This document shows positions 16,606 through 24,560 of a DNA stretch of 64,000 nt, piece by piece. The notes under the pieces are model-generated. The model saw only the letters and a program-made list of their open reading frames with translations. It was not told the DNA's origin and did not search any database. The translations under genes were made by a program, and so were the position numbers. Every line of letters begins with the position of its first letter. Within the stretch, counting starts at the first letter, position 1. This stretch comes from Paenibacillus sp. MAHUQ-63 (GTDB lineage: Bacteria > Bacillota > Bacilli > Paenibacillales > NBRC-103111): the NCBI RefSeq assembly GCF_028765165.1, contig NZ_JARADB010000008.1:1-64000 (forward strand), read 5' to 3'.

Positions 16606-16758
16606 CTACGCAGAGCCGGAGGCCGTTAGTCCCTCGAGGGCAATATTCCGCCTATGAAGCTCTTGCCGGAGCAGGTCCACGAAGGCTTGTTCCAGCTGTA
16701 GATCCATAGCCGATAAGTAAGCATCGATAAGACCCTGACGGCTCAATGTTTGTAGCAA
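16606..16758 (-). CDS. sda: Sporulation inhibitor Sda
   Basis: A 50-residue protein matching Sda, the checkpoint protein that binds sporulation histidine kinases (KinA, KinB) and blocks phosphate flow to Spo0A when replication is disturbed. LSRQGLIDAYLSAMDLQLEQAFVDLLRQELHRR follows the helical-hairpin pattern of Bacillus Sda (LSDELLIESYxKAxELNLxxDFIELIxxEIxRR). The TTG start at 16758 sits just after AGGAGG; the spacing is short (3 bases), but the alignment supports it. It lies 21 bases after the gene at 16780-17217 on the same strand, so it may be co-transcribed. It is too short for routine ORF lists. Confidence 0.85.
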   Translation of the reverse strand: MLQTLSRQGLIDAYLSAMDLQLEQAFVDLLRQELHRRNIALEGLTASGSA

Positions 16759-16779
16759 CTTCCTCCTACCTCTTTCGCG

Positions 16780-17217
16780 TTATTTTCGTTTACGGCTATT
16801 TTTGACCAAGGTCATTCGGCGTGAATGGCGCAGCCAGGAGTAGTAAGTTCTAAGATCGCGCAGCTCCATCGTTTGCGACATGAGGCCGAGGAAGGTGACG
16901 ACGATCATTTTATGTAAGGGGTTGCCTAGCAGGTCCGTCTCCGACTCGTCGAGCGGGAACTGGGCGACAAACAGCATATCGTCATCGACCACATAGACAT
17001 CCTCTTCGTTTCTATAGTAAGAAGAGATTTGGCCGTTCTTAAGCTTCTCCCACAGAAGGGCGCAGATCTCCTCCAGCGTGGAGGTCTCGCTGCCTATACG
17101 GGCGCAGTACCGGGCGTGCGCATGGCGAGTGATAACGATGTCGACGATCTTCTTATCGGCAAGTTGAATATAGTAGGGATCGTAGGTATTCCACCGGCTC
17201 ATTGTTTTGTCTTTCAT
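16780..17217 (-). CDS. Conserved-looking hypothetical protein upstream of sda
   Basis: A 145-residue soluble, charged protein whose family I do not recognise. The N-terminal part contains IVDIVITRHAHARYCARIGS, reminiscent of small nuclease-like or DUF4258-like folds, but this is weak. A middle acidic block (RNEEDVYVVDDDMLFVAQ) and a basic tail (RHSRRMTLVKNSRKRK) follow. The start at 17217 has GGAGG 10 bases upstream. It is followed by sda after 21 bases. The region before it holds direct repeats and palindromes, described separately. Real coding is supported by length, ribosome-binding site and the tight link to sda. Confidence 0.7.
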   Translation of the reverse strand: MKDKTMSRWNTYDPYYIQLADKKIVDIVITRHAHARYCARIGSETSTLEEICALLWEKLKNGQISSYYRNEEDVYVVDDDMLFVAQFPLDESETDLLGNPLHKMIVVTFLGLMSQTMELRDLRTYYSWLRHSRRMTLVKNSRKRK

Positions 17218-17257
17218 ACCCCGAACGCCTCCGATTCCTGGGGAGTAGATACGAAAT

Positions 17258-17380
17258 GAATTACCATATATATACGAATTATCATATTATTTGAGCAGCT
17301 TGATCACACCGTAAAAATAAAGCGATTGAACGCAAACTTTTTGCATGGAGATGCAAAGGATTTGCATAAACGTGCAAAAG
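17258..17380 (-). promoter_or_regulatory. Direct repeats and palindromes upstream of the sda-linked gene
   Basis: Two near-identical 12-mers, GAATTACCATAT (17258-17269) and GAATTATCATAT (17276-17287), lie 18 bases apart. Further upstream on the minus strand is a double palindrome: TTTTTGCAT (about 17338-17346) with ATGCAAA (17351-17357), and TTTGCAT (17361-17367) with TGCAAAA (17373-17379). They suggest binding sites in the promoter region of the minus-strand gene starting at 17217. No clear -35/-10 pair could be fixed. Confidence 0.45.
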
Positions 17381-17393
17381 AAAGTACGCTGAA

Positions 17394-17438
17394 ACGAAAA
17401 AAAGATTGCATAACAGCCAAAAGCTGGTTATACAATCT
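17394..17438 (-). terminator. Terminator of comX
   Basis: On the minus strand AGATTGTATAACCAGC (17438-17423) pairs with an almost complementary arm (17417-17403) around TTTTG, followed by a run of T (the A-run at 17395-17401 on the plus strand). It ends the minus-strand comX gene. Confidence 0.8.
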
Positions 17439-17469
17439 TCTTTCCATTTGGTAAAATAAGACAAAGACA

Positions 17470-17661
17470 TTAAAACCAGTTGCAAATGGGCTCTGTTTGT
17501 TTCTTCTCTCTGTTTGTAAAGGTTTTCAAGACCGCGTTGGATTCTTCTTTGGAAAGTGCGCCAGCCGCAGTTGCCAGAGAATTCCCGGCTTGAACCAATT
17601 CCAAATTTTTGAGCGTGTGAACAACATTTTGCAGCTTGGAACCTAGTTGGATTGTCAGCAT
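17470..17661 (-). CDS. comX: ComX-like pre-pheromone
   Basis: A 63-residue peptide, too small for an enzyme, with its own promoter, ribosome-binding site (AAGGGAG, 7 bases before ATG) and terminator. ComX precursors are about 55-75 residues and end with a short pheromone holding one tryptophan that ComQ prenylates. Here the only Trp lies next to last, in TEPICNWF. The middle LSKEESNAVLKTF resembles the helix before the mature part in ComX proteins. It sits 67 bases from a divergent comP-like gene, with a comQ-like gene behind that. In Bacillus, comX lies between comQ and comP on the same strand; here it is inverted. Identity is inferred from size, Trp position and neighbours, not from strong sequence similarity. 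Confidence 0.72.
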   Translation of the reverse strand: MLTIQLGSKLQNVVHTLKNLELVQAGNSLATAAGALSKEESNAVLKTFTNREKKQTEPICNWF

Positions 17662-17673
17662 GATAAGACTCCC

Positions 17674-17707
17674 TTCAACAAATTTTTACTACTAGACTAT
17701 TATACCA
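17674..17707. promoter_or_regulatory. Divergent, overlapping comX / comP promoters
   Basis: In the 67 bases between comX and comP, the minus strand reads TGGTATAAT (17707-17699), an extended -10 suited to comX. The plus strand reads TATTAT (17698-17703), with TTCAAC (17674-17679) as a possible -35 and an 18-base spacer, suited to comP. The two -10 elements share bases, so the two directions should compete. No ComA box (TTGCGG-N4-CCGCAA) is seen. Confidence 0.5.
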
Positions 17708-17728
17708 AATGTTTGGAGGACAGAATGC

Positions 17729-20053
17729 ATGTATGCTAGAAAAATATTTTTATTTGGTTTTTTTGTCGTTATTTTTTTAATTGTGCAAATTTGGTGTTCT
17801 TACCTGACCTTTCATACGCCGTATATTGGAATCAACGTAAATTTAAATAAAGACGGGCAATGGGAAATCATAGGCGCTCATTCGCAGAGTGTAAGCGAGA
17901 AATTGGGTTTGGCCGTAGGTGACATTGTCAAGCTGGTCGATGGCAAGCCTCCGGAGGAGTCCGAGTATGTGATCAAATGGGGTGCTGTCGAACAGGCAAA
18001 TCAGATCCTGATCTCCCGGGACGGCGTAGATCTGGAATATGCCATTTTCAAAAATAGCACAACGCTGTATGACATGATTCCGTTAGCAGAGGAATTCGTT
18101 TGTCTCTTATTGGCTTGTTTGCTTCTGTTGAGGCTCAGGCACTCCCCGTCGGCCAAATTACTTTCTGTCGTTTTTTTTACGATGGCCGCTATTTATATGA
18201 GCCTGGGGGCATCCATAAGGGGCGATGTTCTAGGTAAGATTGTCATATCCACTTTTATGATGATATTGCCTTTTGTGTTCTTGCATTTCATCATCACCTT
18301 TTTTCAAGAAAAAGGAGAAATACAAATCGGTACAACGTATTTCAAATATATTTATGCCGGCTTACTTGCTGTAGCGTTGTGCAGGGGGCTATACTTATTG
18401 CCCTCCATGATCAATCTATATCATCTTGACGGGATTGTTACGTTAAGCGCTTTTATCATCGGCTTCTTGATAAGTCTATGTGTGATTGCCTTTATGTATT
18501 TGAAGGTTCGCAATCAACAAACTTATTTGTCCAGCATAGTGAAAAGCGTTTGTTTTTCATTATTTATTTCGATATTTCCGATTATCTGTCTTTCTTTTCT
18601 ACCGAAATTGCTGCTTGATATCTGGGTCATCGATGCAATCTATACAAGTTGGACGATCATTTTGTTTCCTATCTCGTTTATCTACTTAATTGCTTCGAAT
18701 CAGCTATATGACATCGGATTGGTTATACGGCGATTTATTTTCGCCGGGTTGGTGTCGTTTATTCCGGTCAGTCTTTTTACAGGGATGTATGCTTTTTTGT
18801 TTAGCCATGAAGTTAATCAGAAGCAAATTCTATTTGTTTTCGTTGGATCTATTATTCTTGTGTCTCTATTGCTCTACGCAGCCGAATACTGGACCACACG
18901 GCTCGAGCCGTTCCTGTTCCCGAGGAAGCACGTCCTGCAATCCGCTTTGAAGAAGATTTCGAAGAATCTGGGCGCTATCTCCACGCTGAGAGAGTTGAAG
19001 GATATTATTCTTGTGGACATTGTGAATACGCTGCAAGTCTTAGGAGGCGTCATCGTTTTCCAACATAAGGATGAAATCGAAATTATTGCGCATGGTGAAG
19101 TGGATACGCTTGAAATCGAGCGGCTAGTCCGGGAGTCCGCGCTGCTTCATCATCCCGACTATACAAGTATAGAGATGACGGGGCATGAGGCATATACCGG
19201 CTATCTCATCATGTCGAGGAAAAAAACGAATATGCGAATTTCCAAGGAGGAGAAACAGTGGCTCCAGCTCATCACTTCTTATTTGGAAATCAGCCTGGAA
19301 AATGTGCATTTGATTCGCAAACTAACCTCCAATTTGCAGCAGGTTGCCGCGCAGCTCCCTAACGAATCGACCGCGCAGGACATTCAGTGGTTTCGGAAGG
19401 TGATGTTCGAGCTGCAGGAAGAGGAGCGGGTTCGAATTGCCAATGATTTGCACGATACGACGATGCAGGACCTCTTTTTCCTGAAAAGAAGAATTTCTTC
19501 GATTTCTGAGAAGGGCACCTTGGACAAATCGGACCTCGATCAGCTCCATAATATGAACAATTTCGTAGATATGATCAATGCCAGTCTGCGCCAAAGCTGT
19601 TTTGAGCTTAATCCGCATTTGTTGAAGGAGCTTGGGCTCATACAGACGCTGCGAATGTATATAGAGAAGGAAGCGTATACGGCACCGTTCGATCTTGTGT
19701 TTGAAACGCAGGATGCAGCTAGGATTGAACATGTAGATTTACCGACGAAGCGGCATATTTTCCGAATCGTACAGGAGCTTTTGAATAATGCCAAGAAGCA
19801 TTCGCAATCGGAGAAAGTTCAGTTTTCAATCGACGAAGCCGGTCAACATTTCTTCCTGAACTATGAGGATGACGGTGTCGGTTTTACCTACAAGGAAGGT
19901 TCCCAGAAGGAGATCGGCGCATCAGGAATGGGGATTGAACAAATGAGAAGCAGAATTATCCATATCGGCGGGCACATCGATATTCAATCAACGATAGGGC
20001 AAGGGACGCGCATCAAGATGTGGATTCCGATCGAGGAGGTTATCACTGCATGA
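17729..20053 (+). CDS. comP: ComP-like membrane sensor histidine kinase
   Basis: A 774-residue kinase of nearly the length of B. subtilis ComP (about 769). TM helix 1 (residues 5-25) is followed by an outside PDZ-like part (VSEKLGLAVGDIVKLVDGKPP), then a block of several TM helices to about residue 390. A GAF-like segment follows (SALKKISKNLGAISTLRELK). Next is a HisKA_3 domain with RIANDLHDTTMQDLFFLKRR (phospho-His near 575). Last is an HATPase domain (NNAKKHSQ, DDGVGF, GIEQMRSR). ComP reads extracellular ComX and phosphorylates ComA. GGAGGA lies 8 bases before the ATG. No NarL-type ComA gene follows; the response regulator downstream is of another type. Confidence 0.85.
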   Translation: MYARKIFLFGFFVVIFLIVQIWCSYLTFHTPYIGINVNLNKDGQWEIIGAHSQSVSEKLGLAVGDIVKLVDGKPPEESEYVIKWGAVEQANQILISRDGVDLEYAIFKNSTTLYDMIPLAEEFVCLLLACLLLLRLRHSPSAKLLSVVFFTMAAIYMSLGASIRGDVLGKIVISTFMMILPFVFLHFIITFFQEKGEIQIGTTYFKYIYAGLLAVALCRGLYLLPSMINLYHLDGIVTLSAFIIGFLISLCVIAFMYLKVRNQQTYLSSIVKSVCFSLFISIFPIICLSFLPKLLLDIWVIDAIYTSWTIILFPISFIYLIASNQLYDIGLVIRRFIFAGLVSFIPVSLFTGMYAFLFSHEVNQKQILFVFVGSIILVSLLLYAAEYWTTRLEPFLFPRKHVLQSALKKISKNLGAISTLRELKDIILVDIVNTLQVLGGVIVFQHKDEIEIIAHGEVDTLEIERLVRESALLHHPDYTSIEMTGHEAYTGYLIMSRKKTNMRISKEEKQWLQLITSYLEISLENVHLIRKLTSNLQQVAAQLPNESTAQDIQWFRKVMFELQEEERVRIANDLHDTTMQDLFFLKRRISSISEKGTLDKSDLDQLHNMNNFVDMINASLRQSCFELNPHLLKELGLIQTLRMYIEKEAYTAPFDLVFETQDAARIEHVDLPTKRHIFRIVQELLNNAKKHSQSEKVQFSIDEAGQHFFLNYEDDGVGFTYKEGSQKEIGASGMGIEQMRSRIIHIGGHIDIQSTIGQGTRIKMWIPIEEVITA

Positions 20054-20136
20054 GCAATGTCGTCCAACGTCATCAACCCGGATTCAATACTACAAGAGAT
20101 GAGTGAGAACTCAGACAGAAGCGGAGCGAACCAACT

Positions 20137-21066
20137 TTGAAGCAGAGTATAAATGAACATATGATTCGCTTGGTTGATGAGTACATAGATGTCATGTCTT
20201 TGAATGAGCTATTGAAATCTTTCATTGCCGACAAGGCGGAAGAGAACGGCGCATGGGCCAAGGTTACGCTCTGCACCCATTACATGCTGGGCGGGAATTC
20301 GCCGCAGATTGACCGGTACGCGGCTTTGGCGGAGCTGGCCAATTTGATACTGGACATCGTCGACGACCTGCAGGATCAGGATCAAGAGGACAAGCCATGG
20401 ATGCGAGTCTCGCAAGCCGAGGCGCTGAATGCCGTGCTGGCGCTGCTGATGGGCTTTTTCGGCGAAATGGGACATCTGCAGGTCAAGCCGGAACGGCTTG
20501 TTGAGGTGACGAGGGCGATAGGCCGATCGATCAACGGGCAGCACAAGGATGTCGTCAATGCCGCTGATTCGGCTGACGACTATATGAAGATGACGCAGGA
20601 GAAGTCCGGCTCGCTGTTCCGCTTGGCGTGCCTCATGGGGCACATGACGCTCGAATGCCCGCAGGATACGGTTAGCCAGCTGAACGATTTGGCGGATTGC
20701 ATCGGACTGATCCATCAGATTCAGAACGATATGCGCGATCTCCTGCGCTACGATAAGAAGAACGATTTATATGCGAAGAAGCGCACGCTCCCCATCCTGT
20801 ATCTGCTGCAGGTGGAGGACGAGACGTTCCGCTCCTTCCAGGATTACTACGACGGCCGCATCACGGTCCATGAGCTGCTGCACGATGAAGAGGCGTTCGT
20901 CCGGCTGATCCAAAACTCCGGCTGTCTGGAGTACGGACAAGTGGTGCAGTCGGTCTGCGTGCAGAAGGCCCAGGAACTATATGAGGGGCTCGCAGCGGTC
21001 TCTCCCTGGAAGGAAAGGTTCAGGGAAGTGACGTTTGGCGCTTATCTCGAAGAAGCAACTCCATAA
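20137..21066 (+). CDS. comQ: ComQ-like isoprenyl transferase
   Basis: A 309-residue polyprenyl-synthase-like enzyme that best fits ComQ, which prenylates the tryptophan of ComX and helps cleave and export it. The first Asp-rich motif is IVDDLQDQDQEDKPW, followed by SQAEALNAVLAL, as in ComQ (MDDLEDEDN, then SESLNAALSL). GQHKDV, QEKSGSLFRLACLMG and the second motif region NDMRDLLRYDKKNDLYAKKRTLP follow. Housekeeping farnesyl or geranylgeranyl synthases have two DDxxD motifs; the loss of a full second one also points to ComQ. It starts with TTG at 20137 after GCGGAG; an ATG at 20161 has no ribosome-binding site. It is 83 bases after comP and probably co-transcribed with it. Confidence 0.85.
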   Translation: MKQSINEHMIRLVDEYIDVMSLNELLKSFIADKAEENGAWAKVTLCTHYMLGGNSPQIDRYAALAELANLILDIVDDLQDQDQEDKPWMRVSQAEALNAVLALLMGFFGEMGHLQVKPERLVEVTRAIGRSINGQHKDVVNAADSADDYMKMTQEKSGSLFRLACLMGHMTLECPQDTVSQLNDLADCIGLIHQIQNDMRDLLRYDKKNDLYAKKRTLPILYLLQVEDETFRSFQDYYDGRITVHELLHDEEAFVRLIQNSGCLEYGQVVQSVCVQKAQELYEGLAAVSPWKERFREVTFGAYLEEATP

Positions 21067-21070
21067 AATA

Positions 21071-21125
21071 GTCACATGGAACGAAAAAATGTTGAATGTT
21101 CAGGGCGGCGGTTGTTTGATAAGAT
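21071..21125 (+). promoter_or_regulatory. Promoter of the response regulator/kinase operon with shared motif
   Basis: GTCACAT at 21071-21077 and CGAAAAAATGTTG at 21082-21094 are followed by a -10 TAAGAT at 21120-21125 with no good -35. The same elements, with CGAAAAAATGTTG exactly 38 bases before the -10, occur at 24461-24513 in front of the ABC transporter operon. This points to an activator, most simply the AraC-type regulator coded here. Confidence 0.7.
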
Positions 21126-21150
21126 GAAGGGAAAACACGCAGGAGGCCTG

Positions 21151-22656
21151 ATGCCCTTGTTTCGAATTCTCATCGTAGATGACGAGCACATCGAGCGGGA
21201 AGGGATCAAGCGGCTCATTCACAAATACAAGCTGCCCTTGAACGTGCTGGAAGCGGAGAACGGCGAGGAAGCGCTGGACATTCTAGCGTCCCGGCCTATT
21301 GATATTTTGTTTACGGATATTAAAATGCCTTTCATGGACGGGCTGGAGCTGTGCAGAAGGGCACGGGAGCTGTATCCTGATCTGCACATGATGATTTTCA
21401 GCGCATACGGCGAGTTCGAGTACGCCCAGAAGGCGATTCATTACCATATCTTCTCGTATCTGCTCAAGCCGGTCGATGTGAGTGATTTCATCCGCGAATT
21501 CAACCGGGTTATCGAGCTTTGCGAGAAAGACCAGGAGCAGGAGAAGGAGCAGCTCTTGTTGGAGCTGATTCAGAGCTCATATCGCCAGGAGAGCTGGCTG
21601 ACCGAGAAGCTCGCGCTGTCCGGGATCGATATGCGTCATACAGCCGTGCAGATGCTGCTGGTGGATTTCACGCAGCCCGTCTTCGATGCCGAGCATGATG
21701 AACTGCCGGCACAGGTGAAAGCGGCGATAGCGACGCCTTTTCACTATGTGAATTTGAATGAGCATCAAAGCTTGTTCTTTTTCCTGCATGACCGTGGACT
21801 TTGCAAGGAGCAGTTGGAGCCTGTCGGGCTCAAGCTTAAGGAGTGCCTTCATACTCATCGCGGAGGGATGTTCACCTTGGTCGCGGGACGCCTGACAGAG
21901 GCGGAGGGTGATCTTGCACAGGAGTTCAAGGTGATGGAGAACGTGCTCGAATACAAGTTCTTCTACCAAGAAAGCACGGTGCTGTATACCGACGAGAGTC
22001 AAGGGAAAGAAGATTTGACGGACGTGATTCCGAAGCTGATGGAGACCGTGTATTGGCATCTGGAGATGAAGGATCTCTTCGGCTTCCGGAAGGGCGTGGA
22101 GCTGTTCTTTAAGACGATTGACGGGAGCGGGCAGCACTCCGCCATCTATATTAAATATATGTGCATCGAGCTAGCCAAGAAAATATGGGAAAAGGCTGAG
22201 AAGCATGATCATCCGGCGTTCAAATCGGTTGTAGAAACTATTTTCGGCAGTAAATCGTTAACGGCATTAAAGGAGCAGGTCCACGCCGTCATGGCATTGC
22301 TCGGCAGCGATCAGGAGGGGCACGGTCCGGAACACGGCAAGAAGGTGATCAAGGATATTGTGAAGCTCATTGAGGACAACTATATGTCGGATATCAGCTT
22401 GAAATGGATCGCAGACCGGGTATTCCTCACCCAGACCTACTTGAGCTATTTGTTCCATAAGGAAGTGGGCCAGACGATTGTGAAATACATTACGCTGGTT
22501 CGCATGCAAAAGGCGGAGGAGCTGCTGCGGAGCACGAATCTGACCGTTGCCGATATCAGCCAGCAGGTGGGCTTCATGAACACTTCCTACTTCTGCAAAA
22601 CGTTCAAGCATTATCGCGGCTGCAGCCCCGCTAAATTCCGAGAGATGACCGGCTGA
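21151..22656 (+). CDS. YesN-type response regulator, AraC family output
   Basis: A 501-residue regulator. The receiver domain, residues 1-125, has FRILIVDDEHIEREG, the phospho-acceptor Asp in LFTDIKMP (residue 56), and the switch/Lys motif YLLKPVD. A linker region follows, then a C-terminal AraC HTH pair (VKLIEDNYMSDISLKWIADRVFLTQTYLSYLFHKEVG and VADISQQVGFMNTSYFCKTFKHYRGCSPAKFRE). AGGAGG lies close before ATG 21151; the frame is open to 21076, but that reading would include the promoter. It works with the kinase 1 base downstream and probably controls the sugar transporter behind it. It is not a ComA-type (NarL) regulator, so it is unlikely to be the ComP partner. Confidence 0.92.
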   Translation: MPLFRILIVDDEHIEREGIKRLIHKYKLPLNVLEAENGEEALDILASRPIDILFTDIKMPFMDGLELCRRARELYPDLHMMIFSAYGEFEYAQKAIHYHIFSYLLKPVDVSDFIREFNRVIELCEKDQEQEKEQLLLELIQSSYRQESWLTEKLALSGIDMRHTAVQMLLVDFTQPVFDAEHDELPAQVKAAIATPFHYVNLNEHQSLFFFLHDRGLCKEQLEPVGLKLKECLHTHRGGMFTLVAGRLTEAEGDLAQEFKVMENVLEYKFFYQESTVLYTDESQGKEDLTDVIPKLMETVYWHLEMKDLFGFRKGVELFFKTIDGSGQHSAIYIKYMCIELAKKIWEKAEKHDHPAFKSVVETIFGSKSLTALKEQVHAVMALLGSDQEGHGPEHGKKVIKDIVKLIEDNYMSDISLKWIADRVFLTQTYLSYLFHKEVGQTIVKYITLVRMQKAEELLRSTNLTVADISQQVGFMNTSYFCKTFKHYRGCSPAKFREMTG

Positions 22657-22657
22657 T

Positions 22658-24388
22658 ATGAAACGATTCCTAGCCTACTTCCAGAACTTGAGGTTCAAGC
22701 AGAAGCTGTTCATCTCCTATATGATCGTTTCCATTATTCCCGTGCTTGTCTTAGGGCTGTTCTCTTATCATCAAGCGAGCAGCTTGCTGCAGCAGCAGGC
22801 CAGGCAAAACCTCGACGGCGCGATCAGCCAGATTGCCGAGACGATCAACTACCGGGCGAAACAGCATGAGGCCATCATCAATTCGATCACGCAAAACGTG
22901 GTGTTCAAACGGATCTTCATCGCGGGCGAGGGCAATTTCCCGGACTTGTACCGGGATTACGTGGATCCGTTCTTCAGCAATATTTTGGATTTCAATTCGG
23001 ATATTTTGCAAATTTCCGTGTTCACGGACAACCAGTCGCTTCTGCGCGGCGAGTATATACTGCCGATTGGCTTGACGGCCGATTTGGAGTGGGCGAGCCG
23101 GGACGCGAAGACGAAGGGGACGCAGTGGCATATCAAAAACGGCAAGGTATTCGCCATCCGGCCCTTCGTCGGCGATGATGAAGCGGGCGACGTGAGGCCG
23201 TCTTCCGTGTTGTTTCTGAGCATCGATGGGGACAGCATCTTTCAGGATTTGGATGATATTCATGCGGGAGCTTACGGCATATTCATTTTGGACCGGGAAG
23301 GAACACCGATCCTATCCAGACATATCGGTATGGCGGCAAATATTCCGCAGACAGCGCTGCGCTCGCTGGAGGGCGGGGAGAAGATCGGCACGCTAACCAG
23401 CAATCGGACTGAGTATATGTATATTGCAGAGGCAATGCCGGAGACCGGCTGGAAGCTCGTCTACGTGACGCCGAAGAACGGGATTGCGGTCAATGCCAAG
23501 AGCATCGTCAGCGCTACGCTGCTGATCATGGCGGTCTGTCTGGCCGTGCTGCTGCTCATTATTTGGATGTTCTCCAATACGTTCGTGAAACGGATTATCA
23601 GGCTGAATAAGAAGATGATGATTGTCGAGAACGGGAATTTGAAGATCGATGTGTCGAGCGGCTCCAAGGATGAGATCGGGCAGCTGACGAACCGCTTCGG
23701 TCAGATGCTGACGAATATCAACACGCTGATCGAAGAAGTGTACCAAAGCAAAATCACACAGAAGGAAGCGGAGTTGAAGGCGCTGCAGACGCAGATTAAC
23801 CCGCATTTTCTGTACAACACGCTATCCATCATTAACTGGAAGGCGCTCGAAATCGATGCCATGGAGATCAGCCAGATCACGAATACGGTATCCCGGTTTT
23901 ACCGGACGGTGTTGAATAAAGGCAGAAATTTCATTCCCGTTAAGAACGAGCTGGATAACGCCAAGGATTACATGCACATCCAAAGCATTATGCATAACTT
24001 CAATTTCGACTTTCACTACGAGGTCGATGAGGAGCTGCTGCGCTACGATATGATTAATCTGGTCTTCCAGCCCATTCTCGAGAATGCGCTGGAGCACGGC
24101 ATCGATAAGCTGCGCAAAGGCGAGGGCAGAGGCCGCATCGTGCTGCGGGGGTACCGGGACGGCGAGGACCTTACCTTCACCATTGAGGACAACGGTCCCG
24201 GAATGAGTCCGGAGCTGGCCGAAGAGGTGCTGCGCATGGAGACCGCCGGCTATGGGCTGCGGAATGTGCATGACCGCATCCAGATCCGTTTCGGCCAGGG
24301 GTACGGGGTGCGCATTCATAGCGAACCGGGCCGAGGGACGAAGGTTAGCTTGACGTTTCCTATCTATAGAGCGGAGACACCGCTATAA
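22658..24388 (+). CDS. YesM-type sensor histidine kinase
   Basis: A 576-residue membrane kinase. TM1 is near residues 15-35, then an extracellular Cache-like sensor of about 245 residues, TM2 near 285-305, HAMP to about 360, and the LytS/YesM-type His_kinase domain with QINPHFLYNTLSIINWKA (His 383). The HATPase has FQPILENALEHGID, DNGPGM and GYGLRNVHDRI. It starts one base after the regulator stop, so the pair is translationally coupled. It probably senses an outside sugar or a loaded binding protein and phosphorylates the YesN-type partner. Confidence 0.93.
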   Translation: MKRFLAYFQNLRFKQKLFISYMIVSIIPVLVLGLFSYHQASSLLQQQARQNLDGAISQIAETINYRAKQHEAIINSITQNVVFKRIFIAGEGNFPDLYRDYVDPFFSNILDFNSDILQISVFTDNQSLLRGEYILPIGLTADLEWASRDAKTKGTQWHIKNGKVFAIRPFVGDDEAGDVRPSSVLFLSIDGDSIFQDLDDIHAGAYGIFILDREGTPILSRHIGMAANIPQTALRSLEGGEKIGTLTSNRTEYMYIAEAMPETGWKLVYVTPKNGIAVNAKSIVSATLLIMAVCLAVLLLIIWMFSNTFVKRIIRLNKKMMIVENGNLKIDVSSGSKDEIGQLTNRFGQMLTNINTLIEEVYQSKITQKEAELKALQTQINPHFLYNTLSIINWKALEIDAMEISQITNTVSRFYRTVLNKGRNFIPVKNELDNAKDYMHIQSIMHNFNFDFHYEVDEELLRYDMINLVFQPILENALEHGIDKLRKGEGRGRIVLRGYRDGEDLTFTIEDNGPGMSPELAEEVLRMETAGYGLRNVHDRIQIRFGQGYGVRIHSEPGRGTKVSLTFPIYRAETPL

Positions 24389-24399
24389 AATGATTGTTG

Positions 24400-24423
24400 C
24401 CGGCGCTTGGGCGCCGGTTTTTT
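24400..24423 (+). terminator. Terminator of the two-component operon
   Basis: CCGGCGC, a TTGG loop, GCGCCGG and six T form a strong intrinsic terminator between the kinase gene and the transporter promoter. Confidence 0.93.
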
Positions 24424-24460
24424 GTTGTCCCCGTGTTGGCATCAACATCCATAAGAAAGT

Positions 24461-24513
24461 GTCACATATCGAAAAAATGTTGGATTTAGGGGGCGAACGG
24501 CGTTTGCTAGAAT
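24461..24513 (+). promoter_or_regulatory. Promoter of the ABC transporter operon with shared motif
   Basis: GTCACAT at 24461-24467, CGAAAAAATGTTG at 24470-24482 and a -10 TAGAAT at 24508-24513. The motif and its 38-base distance to the -10 equal those at 21082/21120. The intervening GGGC..CGG..TTTG bases are partly conserved as well. Confidence 0.7.
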
Positions 24514-24560
24514 TGGATTTAGAAGCAGAAGGAGATGTCCAACGAAAGGAGAGGAACGAT

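Noticed and set aside
21151..22656. Response regulator after comQ as the missing ComA
   Set aside because: Its output domain is AraC type and it is coupled to its own YesM-type kinase gene. ComA has a NarL/LuxR output domain and about 214 residues.
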